A stretch of 64,000 bases of DNA, from assembly GCA_029532415.1 (NCBI GenBank), contig JAQOTA010000017.1, positions 124,001 through 188,000 on the forward strand. Reading direction: 5' to 3'. Made by a program: the position numbers and the translations under genes. Under the pieces are notes generated by a model, which saw only the letters and a list, made by a program, of their open reading frames with translations, made no database searches and was not told where the DNA came from. The stretch is from Marasmius tenuissimus. Its lineage: Eukaryota; Basidiomycota; Agaricomycetes; Agaricales; Marasmiaceae. Shown here in pieces: positions 24,862-36,521 of the stretch (position 1 is the first letter of the stretch; each line of letters begins with the position of its first letter).

Positions 24862-25119
24862 TGTTGAATCCGGACTACCGGATATATGGACCGTTGTATC
24901 GGGCCGCATATATGCTTCAATTATTTTACTATGATCTATGCTATTCCTAGTCACTCCTGTTATAGAAGATACAGCCACCTCTGTATAGTATATAAGTAGC
25001 CCTGTATCTACATGCAATACCAGTACTTTTACTACTCTCGTTGCTGCCTCTAAGCCTATCTCCAGGTGAGCTAGTCTGTCCCATGCTGCCACTGCGTGGG
25101 CAGGACCTCTGCCTCAACA
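24862..25119 (+). repeat. 3' LTR of copia element 2 (258 bp)
   Basis: Direct copy of 19033-19290, followed by the target duplication GACGT and the resumed host exon. Confidence 0.95.
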
Positions 25120-26863
25120 GACGTAGGGGCTCAAATGCTGGACCTTAAGAATGACGAGCTGGCAGAAGTGTGGCTAGAGCTCCGCGAAGATATGGCCGCA
25201 GCCATTTTCTTCAACGAAAACGATGAGATGACAGTGGTCACTCGGGACGGCGCGCAGGAACTGCTCATCTCATCTCCATTCAAAGGGCAATTGGACCGCT
25301 GCTTGGTCTATCTTGACGATGCACATACTCGGGGTACCGACCTGAAGTTGCCGATCAACTCCAGAGCCGCCGTAACTCTGGGCCCGAAAGTCACGAAGGA
25401 TCGTCTTATTCAAGGTATGTCACTTTTCCCACTCGGTCGTAACAAGAACGGCTCTTACACGTACGTTAGGATGCATGCGCATGCGGAAGCTTGGTTTCGG
25501 GCAGTCTGCAATCTTCTTTGCCCCGTCGGAGATCGACCGCGCTATACGGAACGGACGACCTGCAAAAAATACAGGTGCCGCTCGTGGCGCCGTTCCTTTC
25601 AGCTTTCCCGTTCATACGGATGACATCTTGCGCTGGTCGATCTTTGAAACCTACAAGGATATCTTGCATCACTTACCGCATTGGGCAGAGCAGGGGTGGG
25701 ACTACCAGCGTCGACGTGCCGCCTGGGACGCCTTCACGCAGGAAACCCTTGATGCGCAAGCGACCACGGAGAACGAAACTATCACCCCGAATATCGATAT
25801 CCTCAACAGGGTGTGGGTGAGGGACGAAGCGCGGTCACTAGAGAGGATGTATGGGGCCCTGAGAACGTCAGGAAATATCGGCGGTGCCGACGCAGACATG
25901 CGAGACGCTATCTTCGCTATCCCTGCGCTGAGGGAAAGGTTACAGGTACTCGGTGCCGCGAAGGATATCTCTGATGTCAACGTCGACGAGGAGCAGGAGA
26001 GGGAGGTCAGTCACGAAATGGAACAGGAGACAGAGATCGAAAGGCCGCCGAAGGTCAAGCCAGCACAACATTCTGTCCATCCTCTGGTGAAGAGCTTTGT
26101 CCAGACTGGTGTCTTGCCTGATAATGGGCAAGGTCCAAGATTCCGCGAGGCCTTCATGGGAATGTTCACCTCACTATATCGCAGCGTCAAGAAACTTCCT
26201 CTCGATCAGAGTGTCTGGAGTGACGGCTTGCTCGTTACAACTGACTTTGCACTAACCATCTCAAAGAAAGACGACATCGAGAGAAGTCGAGCGGAATACC
26301 TTCGTCCAGTCAACTGGCTTCTCACAAGCGCTTCGCATCCCAATGTCATCGTCGCTCTGAGCCCATTCGAAGTTAGCAATCTCCTCCCCGATATTCGCAA
26401 GAAAAAGAAAGTTGTCCTTCATTCGTACGCCCCGCGAGTGACGAAGGACATGCTTTCGTTGGATGACATGAAGTTCTACACCGTCCCCTCCCTTCCTCGT
26501 GGGTGGCAGCCGCCATCTGTCGACAACGTTTCTCAGCTTAACATATATGCCGGTCAGCTTTACCTCGGGACCTACGACGTGTACCTACAGTTCTGTCGAT
26601 TCCTCGGCCTTTATGCTGGGAAAATGAAGCCGATGGTAACAGATGGCGAAGACTACCCCATTCAGACCGATGGATTCGTGCTTCCCGGAGGACATCGGCT
26701 CTCGATGGGACTGGAAGGCTGCCGCTTCAACGACAGTCCCATTCCATTCTTGCAAGAACTGGTTGGCCTCCGACGAAAGGGTACAGGCTACATGCCCACC
26801 CATATCGGCAAGGTGGTTCATGGAAAGTTACTCGCGCGTGGAGACTTCGGTATCACCCAGTAG
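25120..26863 (+). pseudogene. Giant gene, 3' part (DUF3638/DUF3645 end)
   Basis: The host frame resumes across the GACGT duplication (LLDVGAQMLDL). It runs through the highly conserved VYLDDAHTRGTDLKLP and AAVTLGPKVTKDRL stretches. An intron at 25415-25469 follows, then a second exon opening CMRMRKLGFGQSA and running to the TAG at 26861. This part has no internal stop. The conserved blocks resemble the second half of a DEAD/DEAH-like ATPase, but the family has no settled function. Because its promoter and 5' exons lie beyond two retroelements and several stops, it is unlikely to be expressed as part of the full protein. An LTR-driven transcript of this piece is conceivable. Confidence 0.88.
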
Positions 26864-27731
26864 ACCTCTAGGTATGCCTCATCCGTCCGACGTCGCTCTT
26901 ATTATCTTACTAAGCAGTCACTAGACTATCATAGGCACACTGAGGTTGTTTCACCTACGTTATTACTTCTATCTTGCTCATATTTCGTTCTAGTTGTATT
27001 GTATGCAGCCACAAAGGCGATCTAATGTATTGTATATGCTCCCTCTTCGTCTTTACCTGCTTTTGTCTATACTGTAATTTCTATATTCATCGGCATTCTT
27101 CGTCAGCTCAGTGCTATTCCTTGGGAGATCCCGTGTAAACGGCGCAGCATGATATGGCTAGATCCACAATGTTCTCTCGAATCTTTGAGGGCAGCACTCA
27201 AGTCGATCGTACTCCAAAAAGGTTGAGAACGTTTTACAGGACATTCCCATCTATTTCTCAGCGGATTGTCGCTGTCCTTGAACGGCCAGAGAAAAACAGA
27301 ACGTACAAACCAAGACAGAGGAGTCTGGTAACATCCATAGATAACGTTCCCGCATCAATGTCTTTCAATTCGAACACTATTCTAGATATTGTGATGAAGG
27401 GGGAAGGGGTTTCGAATAGTGGTTCAGCCCCAGGGCTGTAGTCGAGCTTCATCTAACGTCGAGACCACGCCCAACTGCACGGGATTGGACGATTGATATT
27501 TTACAATAGAGTATGCAGCTACTTAGCTATCCACGACGTCTTGTAAATATACGCTACAGTAGAATAGATATGAAAGCGTCCCGATGCGATGCGATTATAT
27601 GTAGCTTTTTGATGAGAACAGATCGTAGTCGTAAATATTTGTATTCATCTACCTCTGTGTAGTCTGATGATAGTATGTATTAAGTCCTCTCTTCCCTCCG
27701 TTCTATGTCTCTTTGAGTCTCCCAAATCGTC
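26864..27731. other. Intergenic, convergent gene ends
   Basis: It lies between the end of the giant gene and the end of the ADAM gene, so it is 3' flank for both. The sequence is AT-richer than its surroundings. A 95-codon frame at 27154-27441 has no recognisable features, and I do not call it a gene. Confidence 0.5.
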
Positions 27732-30700
27732 TCACGACCGTACGTGCGAGTACGTCGGTCCATAGTGTGTTATCAGCTGTGGCGGTTGCTGAACCTGAGT
27801 AAACTGGCTGTCCCGGCTGCTCAACCGCTGATGTTGATCCCTGCTCAGCCTATTGCCGCTCATCCTGCTCTGACGGCGGGGTGAGACTGGAGTCATCGGT
27901 GGACGGCCTGGAATGACGACTGGTCTAACGGTCTTCTGAGCTCGTCTACGGCGTAAGAAAGCTACGAGGAAGGTGTTCAAAATGATCATCCAAACTGATG
28001 GTGGGAGAGGGGAGAACGTACAGGTGATACAACAGTAGAACATCGACAGGACAAGTAAACCGGCTGCGACTGTAACAGGGATTGCTATTTGCAGATTCTC
28101 CCGGTACCATTGCTGCAACGGGTATGGTGAGCTTAGCTGTCTATATGCCCACAAATTGAGGTGGAAGTACCTTCGCTGACTCAAGCCAGCTGCCAGCTTT
28201 GCATTGTCCATTCTCACATGTGCCTCCCAGTCCTATACCCGAGGATGAGCAAGCGCCGAGAAAAAAAGGCCAAAGACTACACACCACAGGGCGACCCATC
28301 AATCATCAAGGATGAAAGCCGAACACACGAATTCGTCTGATTTGGGTTCTGGCACGTAAGTTCGCACGTATTCTGCGATTGCGGACATGCAGCTCTGAGT
28401 CCCATTGACGCTCCCACCGTTTGGCATTGACCTGTCGAACGCAAGACGACAGCGATCAGAATCGCCAAGAACACGGAAAGACACGTTGAACTCACGCGCA
28501 ACGCTCGTGCAAATCCCACTCGCACACGCCAGATCCCCAGACCCACAGCTTTCCCGGTTAGGTCTAAATTGATCTGTAGGACAAGCACCGCTCGAACCCG
28601 TACACCTCTCTTCTACGTCACAAGCCTCGTCCTTCTTCGGCCGGCATATGGTATCCGCGCTCATAAATTCGCACTGGTCCGTACAGCAAGTGCCACTAGC
28701 GGGATCGCATTTGGCGTTATTGATGAACTTGCAAGTCGAAGTGTCGCAACACGAAGAGGTAACATTAGTTCCGGGATCGCAGTCTTCGCCTTCTTCAACG
28801 ATACCGTTTCCACACATTTGCATCGATATCAGCGGGCGTGTGGCCTGAGCTGGATCTAGTAGACAGCCTGTGTTGATGTCGGCGCCAGAACCACGACCGC
28901 CCATGAGCGAGCCTATAGATAGTTTGAGTCCATGACAAAACAAAAGAAAGGGACCGTCAAGAATTAGAACGTACAGATGTTCCCAACGCTGCATGGGGAG
29001 AAAGTGAACTCTCCCTCTCTCGTGACCGGACTCATGATATATCTAGACGACGAGTCGCAAGAGCTCGTGCTAAGCGGGCAACAGCCGCCTGATAGCGAGC
29101 AACCTTCTGTACACTGAGGATACACACGTCAGGCTCGCCTCTCCATAGACCCAAGACGAGAAGGGCTTACATCGTGCTGGTGGGAGAAAGACGCATCAGC
29201 ATCCCATCAATGACAAGGAACCTGATTTTTTGTACTTACTATGGCTCCGAAATTGTGTCCGACCTCATGTGCGACGACCTGCCACTCTGTCATTCCGATT
29301 GTCGATACACCAGTTCCAGAGACCGTTTGCCCGCCATTATTCGAAGACGTCTGCCTACAAAGGGTGGCCATCCAGGCGATACCGACTTCCTGCCCAGTCG
29401 GACAACCGCTCATCAAATGCCAAAGTCCGGCTCCATCATCGCCTTTGTTGCCACGCCAGCCAGAGAACAAGCTAAGTCGTCGGTCGATTGAGGTGTTGCA
29501 ATCAACGTTCCAGGGTGTATCAGAGGAAGCTTGTGAAGGACAGTTGGGTTGTTGAACCGAAAGCTCAATAATCCCTAATGAGATGTTAAAGGACGACTGT
29601 CGAGACATAACATAAGTTGGACTACACAAGCATGAAGACGCTCTATCGTACCTTGTAGAGCGAGCTTGCAGAGTTCCAGTCGCTCAGTATCTTCTCGGAG
29701 GCTGCCTTGGTGCTTCCGTATCTCGATACGTAGACGCAATCAGCTGCGACCCCCATGTAAAGCTATCGGGAGCGTCAACTGGATGCTACAGGGCAAAGTA
29801 AGATAACGCACAATCCTCTGGGAGTTTGGACACCCTGCAGTTTGGCCAATGGAATCAGCAAAGCTATGAGAAGATTTTTCAATACAACGTTATTGTTAAG
29901 AAGACCTCTCGCGACGTACTTCGAACTTATTCCACCACCACCAGCATCATCACCCCCTGACTGTCTCGGCCAGAGTGACAGAGCCGGCCAGAGGGAGAAG
30001 TCATGATGGGTTCGTAAAGCACTATTGAGAGCCGGGTCGACATTATATTCTAGTGTGTCGTGTCCACATGTATGAGGTTTGGGATGGAGGGAAGGCGGCA
30101 AAGGCTGGCCGGTACGTCCAAAATACTCTTCCTCCTCCGACATAATATCTATGTCCCTCCAGATAACTAGGGACTCGTCCAAATCTTCAGCTTCTGGATC
30201 TGAAGGTCTCTTGACGCGATTGTAATTCTCCTTGGTCATGATATGATGAATCACACCATCCACCGAAAAGGCGCCCTCGTAAACCGGTGATTCTCCGTCC
30301 TCGTGCTCAAACACCGTTACCCGCGCCCACCCACGCTCTGGATACGATGAGAAACCTTCCCGAACTCCAGCGATATCCTCCAGCTTTCTGCCCTCTGTAT
30401 GGTCGGGATGAATCACATACCCCTCGTATACTCGTACGTCCTCCCTCAGGAGAGGAACCGATTGCTGTATTGTCTCCCCCGTGAGCGGGTCTCGATCGTA
30501 ATATGTGATGCGGGCGGTAGGGTGAACGAGATGATCATTGGGGGTTAAATGGATATGAAAGGTTTCTTCGAAAGCAGAGAGTGTGAGCCTAAAGGCGTCG
30601 TCAAAACGTAACGACCCTGAATCTGAGTCTAAATTCCGTTTGGAGCCAGAATTTCGAGGGAATATGTCGACATGATGTGTAGTGGGATGAGCAAGCCGCT

Positions 30701-30788
30701 TGAGTGGTCTTGGTGCTTGGCTGGATGCTTCAGAGTAAATAACGAGTCCAGCTAGAAGAAAATATAATAGAGATGAAGGGAGTAACAT
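27732..30788 (-). CDS. ADAM-type metalloprotease, membrane-anchored
   Basis: A zinc metalloprotease of the ADAM/reprolysin class, probably at the cell surface or in the secretory route. From the ATG at 30788 there is a hydrophobic signal (LLYFLLAGLVIYS), a prodomain ending in a cysteine-switch-like PHTCGHD, and a catalytic domain with HEVGHNFGAI. A 6-nt exon (29171-29176) then supplies the His-Asp completing the zinc motif, and a Met-turn RYIMSP follows. Next come a disintegrin-like region (CGNGIVEEGEDCDPG ... CCTDQCEF), a Cys-rich stretch (CQTVGASMG), a membrane segment (IAIPVTVAAGLLVLSMFYCC) and a short basic tail. Introns at 29177-29239 and 29114-29170 flank the microexon; others lie near 28430-28475 and 28240-28280. 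All three zinc-binding His and the catalytic Glu are present, so activity is expected. Fungal ADAMs are known, but their substrates are largely unknown. Confidence 0.92.
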
Positions 30789-32569
30789 GGAGGGAGGAGG
30801 AAAGAGAGGACACAAGAGTAAGCGCGCCGTTTCGCTGCCGGCTTATATTGATTATTTATCGTTGCTGCGCAGCCAAGCAACTCTGCCTAGGATGCCGTCG
30901 GCATCCATCAGGCACTCGTTCCCTCATCCGGGGTTCGTACGTCATCCATTCATCGTTGTCCTTCGAATTGGTGGCCAAAGAGTCTTGCTCGATGATCTTC
31001 CACGACACACGCCTTGCAACGTCGTCTTAGAGTCTCGGAATCTCTCAGGATTTCCGAGGGAAACAAGACAAAGGTGCGACCATCCTCGCAATTTTTTCTC
31101 AGGAATCATGGAAAGTACATCGAATTGTACGTACAGTACTGACAAGGGGGCCCACAGTATACGTGCGGGATCGGAAACCTCAAGTGGGCTCGTCCATCAT
31201 TCAGCGCTTCACCTCTAGTACGAGAAGTCCTGACATATCGTGTATGACAATGCTAAGAGGATCGACCGGATTCGACCCCGTGGTTCCTCACAGCTACAAG
31301 ACCGGGATCGCTCCATTCCCCTTACCAACTCTACCTCCGAACCTGTTGAAAATAAACGCGAAGGGTCCTGTGAGAGCGGGAGAGGCTCGCTGCCATCGGA
31401 AAGATCCCGAGTGACGGGTGAGCTAGGTCATACTCGAGGCTGTTCAGTCCCAGTTGCCTGAGAACTTTCTCCTCTTCATGGTCTCGTCGAATCAGAAGGC
31501 ACCCTGTATCCAAGCGCTCGACGCCCATTATGGGCCATAGTCATTCAAAGGCTAGTTGATGGGGTTTGCAACATTGCAAAAGGGATGTAATTTAGGCCGG
31601 CCGAGAGCCCCAATCCTCCTCAAATCCGCCTCCCCCATCGGTACGCCTATGCCCGTCTTGACCAGGCAGGCCCAAAGACGTATTTACCGTGGTCAATGCA
31701 CAACACCAAACGAAGGGTGCCACGACTTTTGAATTTTGCACTGGGCGATTCAAGATCTGTCTGTGATTCTAACTGGAGAGAGGAAAAGAGCAAAGGCCCT
31801 GCGGTCAACGTTCCGAATGCCCAGCCTATGCTTATCTCCAATGGTGAAGCACCGAGTTCTGCACAAGAGGATGAAGAGAGAGCCGATATCACGCAGCAGC
31901 GAAAAGCTGTTGAACTCGAAGCTTCCAAGCAAACGGTGAGAGCCTAAGCCATTTTCATACGGAAACGAAGTGGGTGTTCTTACTAACTATCATATTGCAT
32001 TCCCGTATTCCGCAGCATCGCTGAGTCTACTGTCTAGTGCACGTTCAGGCGACATACATAAAGATGGTCCATGGCTGTGCACTTACGAAGGTACGCCCAC
32101 ACGCACCCATATCAGCCCATCATTTGGATGCAAGTTCTTTAGGTCGTGTAGTAATATTCGTCATGATTCAAAACATCTGGAAAAGACGCTCTATGTCTGA
32201 GATATACAAACTGGATGCAGCGAGAAACAACGGTGAGTCCAGTCCAGTGATACTGGTACTCTAGCAATGTACTAAAATACGGATCGCTGTGGTACATACT
32301 TATTGTCTTCTAATCAAGATCTTCCGGCGGTACCGTCATGTTCTGGAATGGGAGGAGAATGGTTCATTATGTGACGGTTTGGGCCCCTGTGAGACTTCGA
32401 CGCCTTGGGAACTTGGTCGACTGAGATAGCGCAGGAGGGAGAACTGTCGTTCTAGAAACGATCGGTCCGCGCCTTGGCCCCCAAGTGTCACCGAAAGCTA
32501 CCCGCAAGGGTAGAAAATGAAAGGACAAACGTATAGACTTAATTAGGATGTGAACCTCTTATCCGATGC
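30789..32569. other. Intergenic; no supported gene
   Basis: About 1.8 kb between the ADAM start and the FunK1 remnant. Frames at 31696-31947 and 31970-32264 have protein-like stretches, but no start, domain or consistent splice structure that I can defend. The part next to 30789 should hold the ADAM promoter. Confidence 0.4.
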
Positions 32570-34216
32570 TTATACTAGGCAGTCTGAGACAAGTTTACCC
32601 GTACGAGTGCGCCACTCCCCAAAAGGAGGATCTTCAATCTCTCTCCCGTTCTGGAATCTGCAGATTATCCACGCAAAGACATATAAGAACGGCTCGAGGT
32701 CGTATCGAACCCAGTGTTTTGCATCATCCCTAGTGCCCAGTGGCAGCAAAAGATCAAGCGCGATGAAGGGTTTCGTCCCAGTTCTAACGCTAAAGTGGGC
32801 ACGAAAAAATGTTCAATATGAGCAGCAAGATCGAAGTCATTCAGGACGCCGTATACCACGCCATTCTTCATGCGGTACATAAAGTTGTTGACGGAACCAT
32901 CCCGATGTAGGATGCCTGAGTGTTCTACAAGAAACCTATGACCTAGAGAAAAGATTGAACAATAGGTGGAAAGCCATCCAGCAGAACACGCACATGCAAT
33001 GATTTCACGGAATACCTTTGCAAACACTGGGCAGTCGGTGATCCTGATGATGGGCTGTAGCTTCTCGGCGACAAGATAACGGAGCTCCCTGTACTCAACG
33101 GAGGATCCCTCGCGTAGCTTCACGAGCGCCTCGTTACGCTTAAACCTTCCAGCAGTCAAGATATTTGGCAGATGCATCAGCCAAGCCCTCGCCTTCACGT
33201 CGCTCCTCGCCCTCCAAACAAACTCTTCCTCCCGTGGATGACCCGGACTATGAGCAGAGAACTTGACGATATACTCCGCCTCATAGTCGACTTTGCCTGT
33301 GCATGAACCCGGGCACCCTAATACTTCCACTTCAAGTATCAAAGTGCCTCGTGAGATGAGTTTCTTAGGGAAGACAGCAACTCTCTTTGCAGCAACCTGA
33401 ACGGTCGTAGTAGAGCAATTGTAGTTGAGACCGCCGACAGCATGAGTGCGGAGGCCGCCGAAGTTCAACATGTTGGAGGCATACATCGCGCATTGCGCAA
33501 GGGAATCGTCCGATGAAAGGCAGTGGGATCGTTCGGCGGAGTCAGCATAACTGGGATGAGAGCATTTCGGAGAGGAGGTGGGAGTGGCGGGCGCAGACCG
33601 ACTGCTGGAAGTCGACGAGTGTGGGGAGGATGTTGTGGGTGTATGAAAGCTTGTTGCATAGCTAGAGCCTGTCAACCTCTTGCTTTGTTCATATGGAGAA
33701 TCTATGAAGGGGTGAGTTAAAACTACCGCGAAATTGAGCCGGGAAACGCGCACTACGAGAGATAGTAGATTGATGTGGTTTGAACTCGAGGAAGTTCAGC
33801 AACTCGGACCAAGTCCAATGACCGTGAGATGCCTGACCGTCCGCCTGAGTCCCCGTTACTCCATTCTTCCTGTTCATGCCTCGATAGTCTGACGCATCAA
33901 GCATTTCAATTTCTTACTCGACCGCCTTCTCCTTGCCCCTCGCCTTTCTCTCCTCTTCCACCCCCATTCGTAGACGGACAGACTTTGTCCTCACACCAAT
34001 GCCATCAGGTACACAGGTGGCCGGAGATCCTCTGACTGATTTTGGATCGTTGACGACGAACATGAGGTCCAAGTCGTTCGGCGTGAGCCCCTTTTTCGTA
34101 GCACTTCAAACGAGCGGTTGGTCAGGTCGATGAACTTCGAATGCCACCGCTTTTCATTTTCAACGTAGCTGCAGCACGCGGAGAGGTTCTCGGGATATTT
34201 TGTCGTTGGCGGTCAT
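32570..34216 (-). pseudogene. FunK1-family protein kinase, frameshifted
   Basis: A fungal FunK1 protein kinase relative. N-terminal family marks are MFVVNDPKSVRG (near 34040), HGHWTWSELLNFLEFK (near 33790) and NMLNFGGLRTHA (near 33440). Catalytic marks are HRDGSVNNFMY, where most members have HRD-I/V-S, and NDFDLA in the DFG position. A shifted frame then carries RTGTKPFIALDLL and RYDLEPFLYVFAW. Two breaks fall at homopolymers: near 34105 (A-run on the minus strand) and near 32805-32810 (T-run). In both, one extra base would rejoin the family sequence. Stop at 32570; the ATG at 34216 is a guess. These may be true lesions or homopolymer sequencing errors. FunK1 genes often decay in mushroom genomes. 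Confidence 0.72.
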
Positions 34217-34363
34217 GGTGATAAGAAAGGATGGAAAGAGAAGGATGAGTCAAGTTTGCAAAAGTATGCCCACATGCGCCTATATCGATCGATTACGTGA
34301 GCTTTTCCCAGAGGGTCAGTACAGGTTATGAAACCATACTCAGAGAAATTAGTCTACCTAGTT

Positions 34364-36109
34364 TTACCAGCGAAACGATCTATCCAACAGATCCCAATCC
34401 CTGGTTGCTTCCCCAGAACGCCTCATTACATTTCCTTCTTCGTCTGGCTCCCGACTCGCGAAATACCACACCCACAACGGTTCCCCGATGATAGACCGAG
34501 ATCCAATAGTCTTTCCCGTATGTCTCCGTTTTTCGAACGCAATCCGAGAAAGACCCTCAACTCGCTTTGCCAGCGTGTTGGCCCATATCTGCGAGGACAC
34601 GTCCACAGATCCGATTTTGCGTTGTTCGTCACCTTCCTTGTACGGGTCTTCTTCGAGTTCCACTGCCAATTTCACTGTCTTCAGGTACCGAAGCTTCGAG
34701 AGATTTTCAGCGAATAGGTCCTGAATGGTATAGATGTTGTCATTAACAGTCACCGGAACAGGAATCGGGATTCACCGACCAAGTTCGAGTGTCCTGAACC
34801 TTCACTTTGCCGGTCGAAGTACCGTATCCCCTGAAGCTCCAGAATGTGCAGCCCAGGAAATACATTGCATATCCATTCCAACAGCTCGGGAGTTGCACAC
34901 CATCCCATATTGATCCTCAAATGCTCAATCCACGGCATACTCTCCACCTCTGCATGAACAGCTCTGAACATTCTCAGCAAATTCTCCGGACTATGATACG
35001 CCAAGAGATCCGAACCCGTATTCATCACATCCCAGTACGGTACAAAGTCCAGTACGAGACATTGCAGAGAGTCGGGCAGACGACGCAAAACGTTGTCCGT
35101 CAAGGAAGGATTGCATATCACCAACGTCTTCAAGAAACGGGGGAGAAGAGACGGTTGACTAGAGACTATATGTGGGTTTGTCGGCATCAATACGTATCGA
35201 TGAGGCAAAACGCCAATCATCCGGATCTTGCAAGTTATTTCCACAGATCGCAGCCCAGGCATCCCAGCTAAAACTCTCCAAATTGGATGGTCCTCCGAGT
35301 GCATGGGAGGATAGCCACGAATGACGAGACGTTTCATTTCCGAGAACGGCTCGTTTTGGGGCATCGACGCAAACGTTGGAAGCGAAAGATATTCTCCTGG
35401 GATATCGAGGTAAATCAAGGTTTTACGACTGCCTAAAACCAAGTTGGTAGCACACTGCATAGACAAAAAGCGTTTTTCCTCTGGGGCAGCGTATAACGAC
35501 GTAGAACGTTCGGGCTGTTTGATGACGATTTCCTGGAGGTTGGAGATTTGTCTGAAATAGCTGGAGTGGTCTCTGGCAAGAAAGGACGTTGACACTTGCA
35601 ACGATGTCAATGAGGAGAAGGTGTTTTCGGTAAAGCATGTGAGGAAGTCGGGGCTGGGAGGCTGGGCACGCAAGTTATAGATGAAGGTGGACAAATTCTG
35701 GAGTTGTGGTATGACTTGTGAGAGTATCGCTAATGCTATTTCATGATTAGGTCCTGATGACCACCGAGCTTCCACCAACGTCAAATAGCTGAAGCGGTGG
35801 TACCATGAGTGAAGGAATATGATTGCCCATAGTGCACAAAACTCACCGAATGTACCTCCAAACTTCAGACGGATAGAACTCTTCCGTATCTCTCTTTGGC
35901 CACGAGACATCGCGAAACAGGATGGGCAAGGTGAACTGTCTTAATCCTTTCGAGACGGCGGAAAACGAGACCAGATCGGGGCGACCACCCGCATTGCCGT
36001 TCCTAAAAGTTAGATTATCCAGGATGAGATACAGGACATCATAGCCCAGGTCAACCAAAGTAGTCTGTCTCTTCTGGGCGGGTGTCTTCGGAAGTGGGCG
36101 ATTAGGCAT
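34364..36109 (-). CDS. F-box protein with LRR-like C-terminal region
   Basis: Probably the substrate-recognition part of an SCF ubiquitin ligase. The ATG at 36109 begins MPNRPLPKTPAQKR, followed by an F-box-like segment (LGYDVLYLILDNLTF ... LVSFSAVSKGLRQFTLPILFRDV). An intron at 35789-35846 joins WRYI to YLTLVEARW. The body, about 34750-35788, has leucine-rich periodic stretches typical of fungal F-box proteins (LQNLSTFIYNL, IEHLRINMGW, LHILELQGI). A last exon, ending at 34364, continues DLFAENLSKLRYLKTVKLAVE. The junction near 34735-34790 is uncertain: I see a plausible acceptor (ATTCAG) but only a weak donor. The target protein cannot be told. Confidence 0.75.
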
Positions 36110-36521
36110 AGACGACGGCGAGCAGAATGAGGGCAAGAAGTTGGGAGCGCCAAAGGATCACATAGCGAAATTCTGCAGTCTGAGCGGTGGGCGCTTTGAT
36201 GGTTCTTATTCAAGTTGAAAGCGAGCGCTTACCCATGATTGCATCTCTTGTTCCGCTCGCCGTGCGTTCTTGGTGCCCCGCGCCCCAGCAGTCCGTAATG
36301 AAATCTACGGATGAAGACACGTAACAGAAACAAAGATCGTCCATGCTTGGTCGAAAGTGGTCTCTTGCGGCCCTTATTCCTTTCATTCGGACTGCCACCT
36401 CTTTGTCTCCCTGTCATGCCGTTCCTGACTCAATATGAAGGATATGTACAATGAAAAGCAGTTTGAGAGACAGTAGACTACCCGTGCATCTCTTCTCTCC
36501 CCACTCCCTGCACGACCAATC

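Larger units (their letters stand above)
19033..25119 (+). mobile_element. Ty1/copia LTR retrotransposon, element 2, intact
   Basis: A 6.1-kb element with two 258-bp LTRs that look identical by eye. It is flanked by the 5-bp target duplication GACGT (19028-19032 and 25120-25124). It has a complete Gag-Pol frame, a half-tRNA primer site and a polypurine tract. All visible parts needed for transposition are present, so it may be active. It is related to element 1 along its whole protein and shares the LTR start TGTTGAATCCG, but the LTR bodies differ, so it is a separate family. Confidence 0.95.

Noticed and set aside
27154..27441. 95-codon plus-strand frame after the giant gene
   Set aside because: It has an ATG, but no domain, signal or splice context; it lies in the shared 3' flank of two convergent genes.
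31696..32264. Possible small gene between ADAM and FunK1
   Set aside because: Some protein-like sequence, but no consistent start, splice signals or family match.
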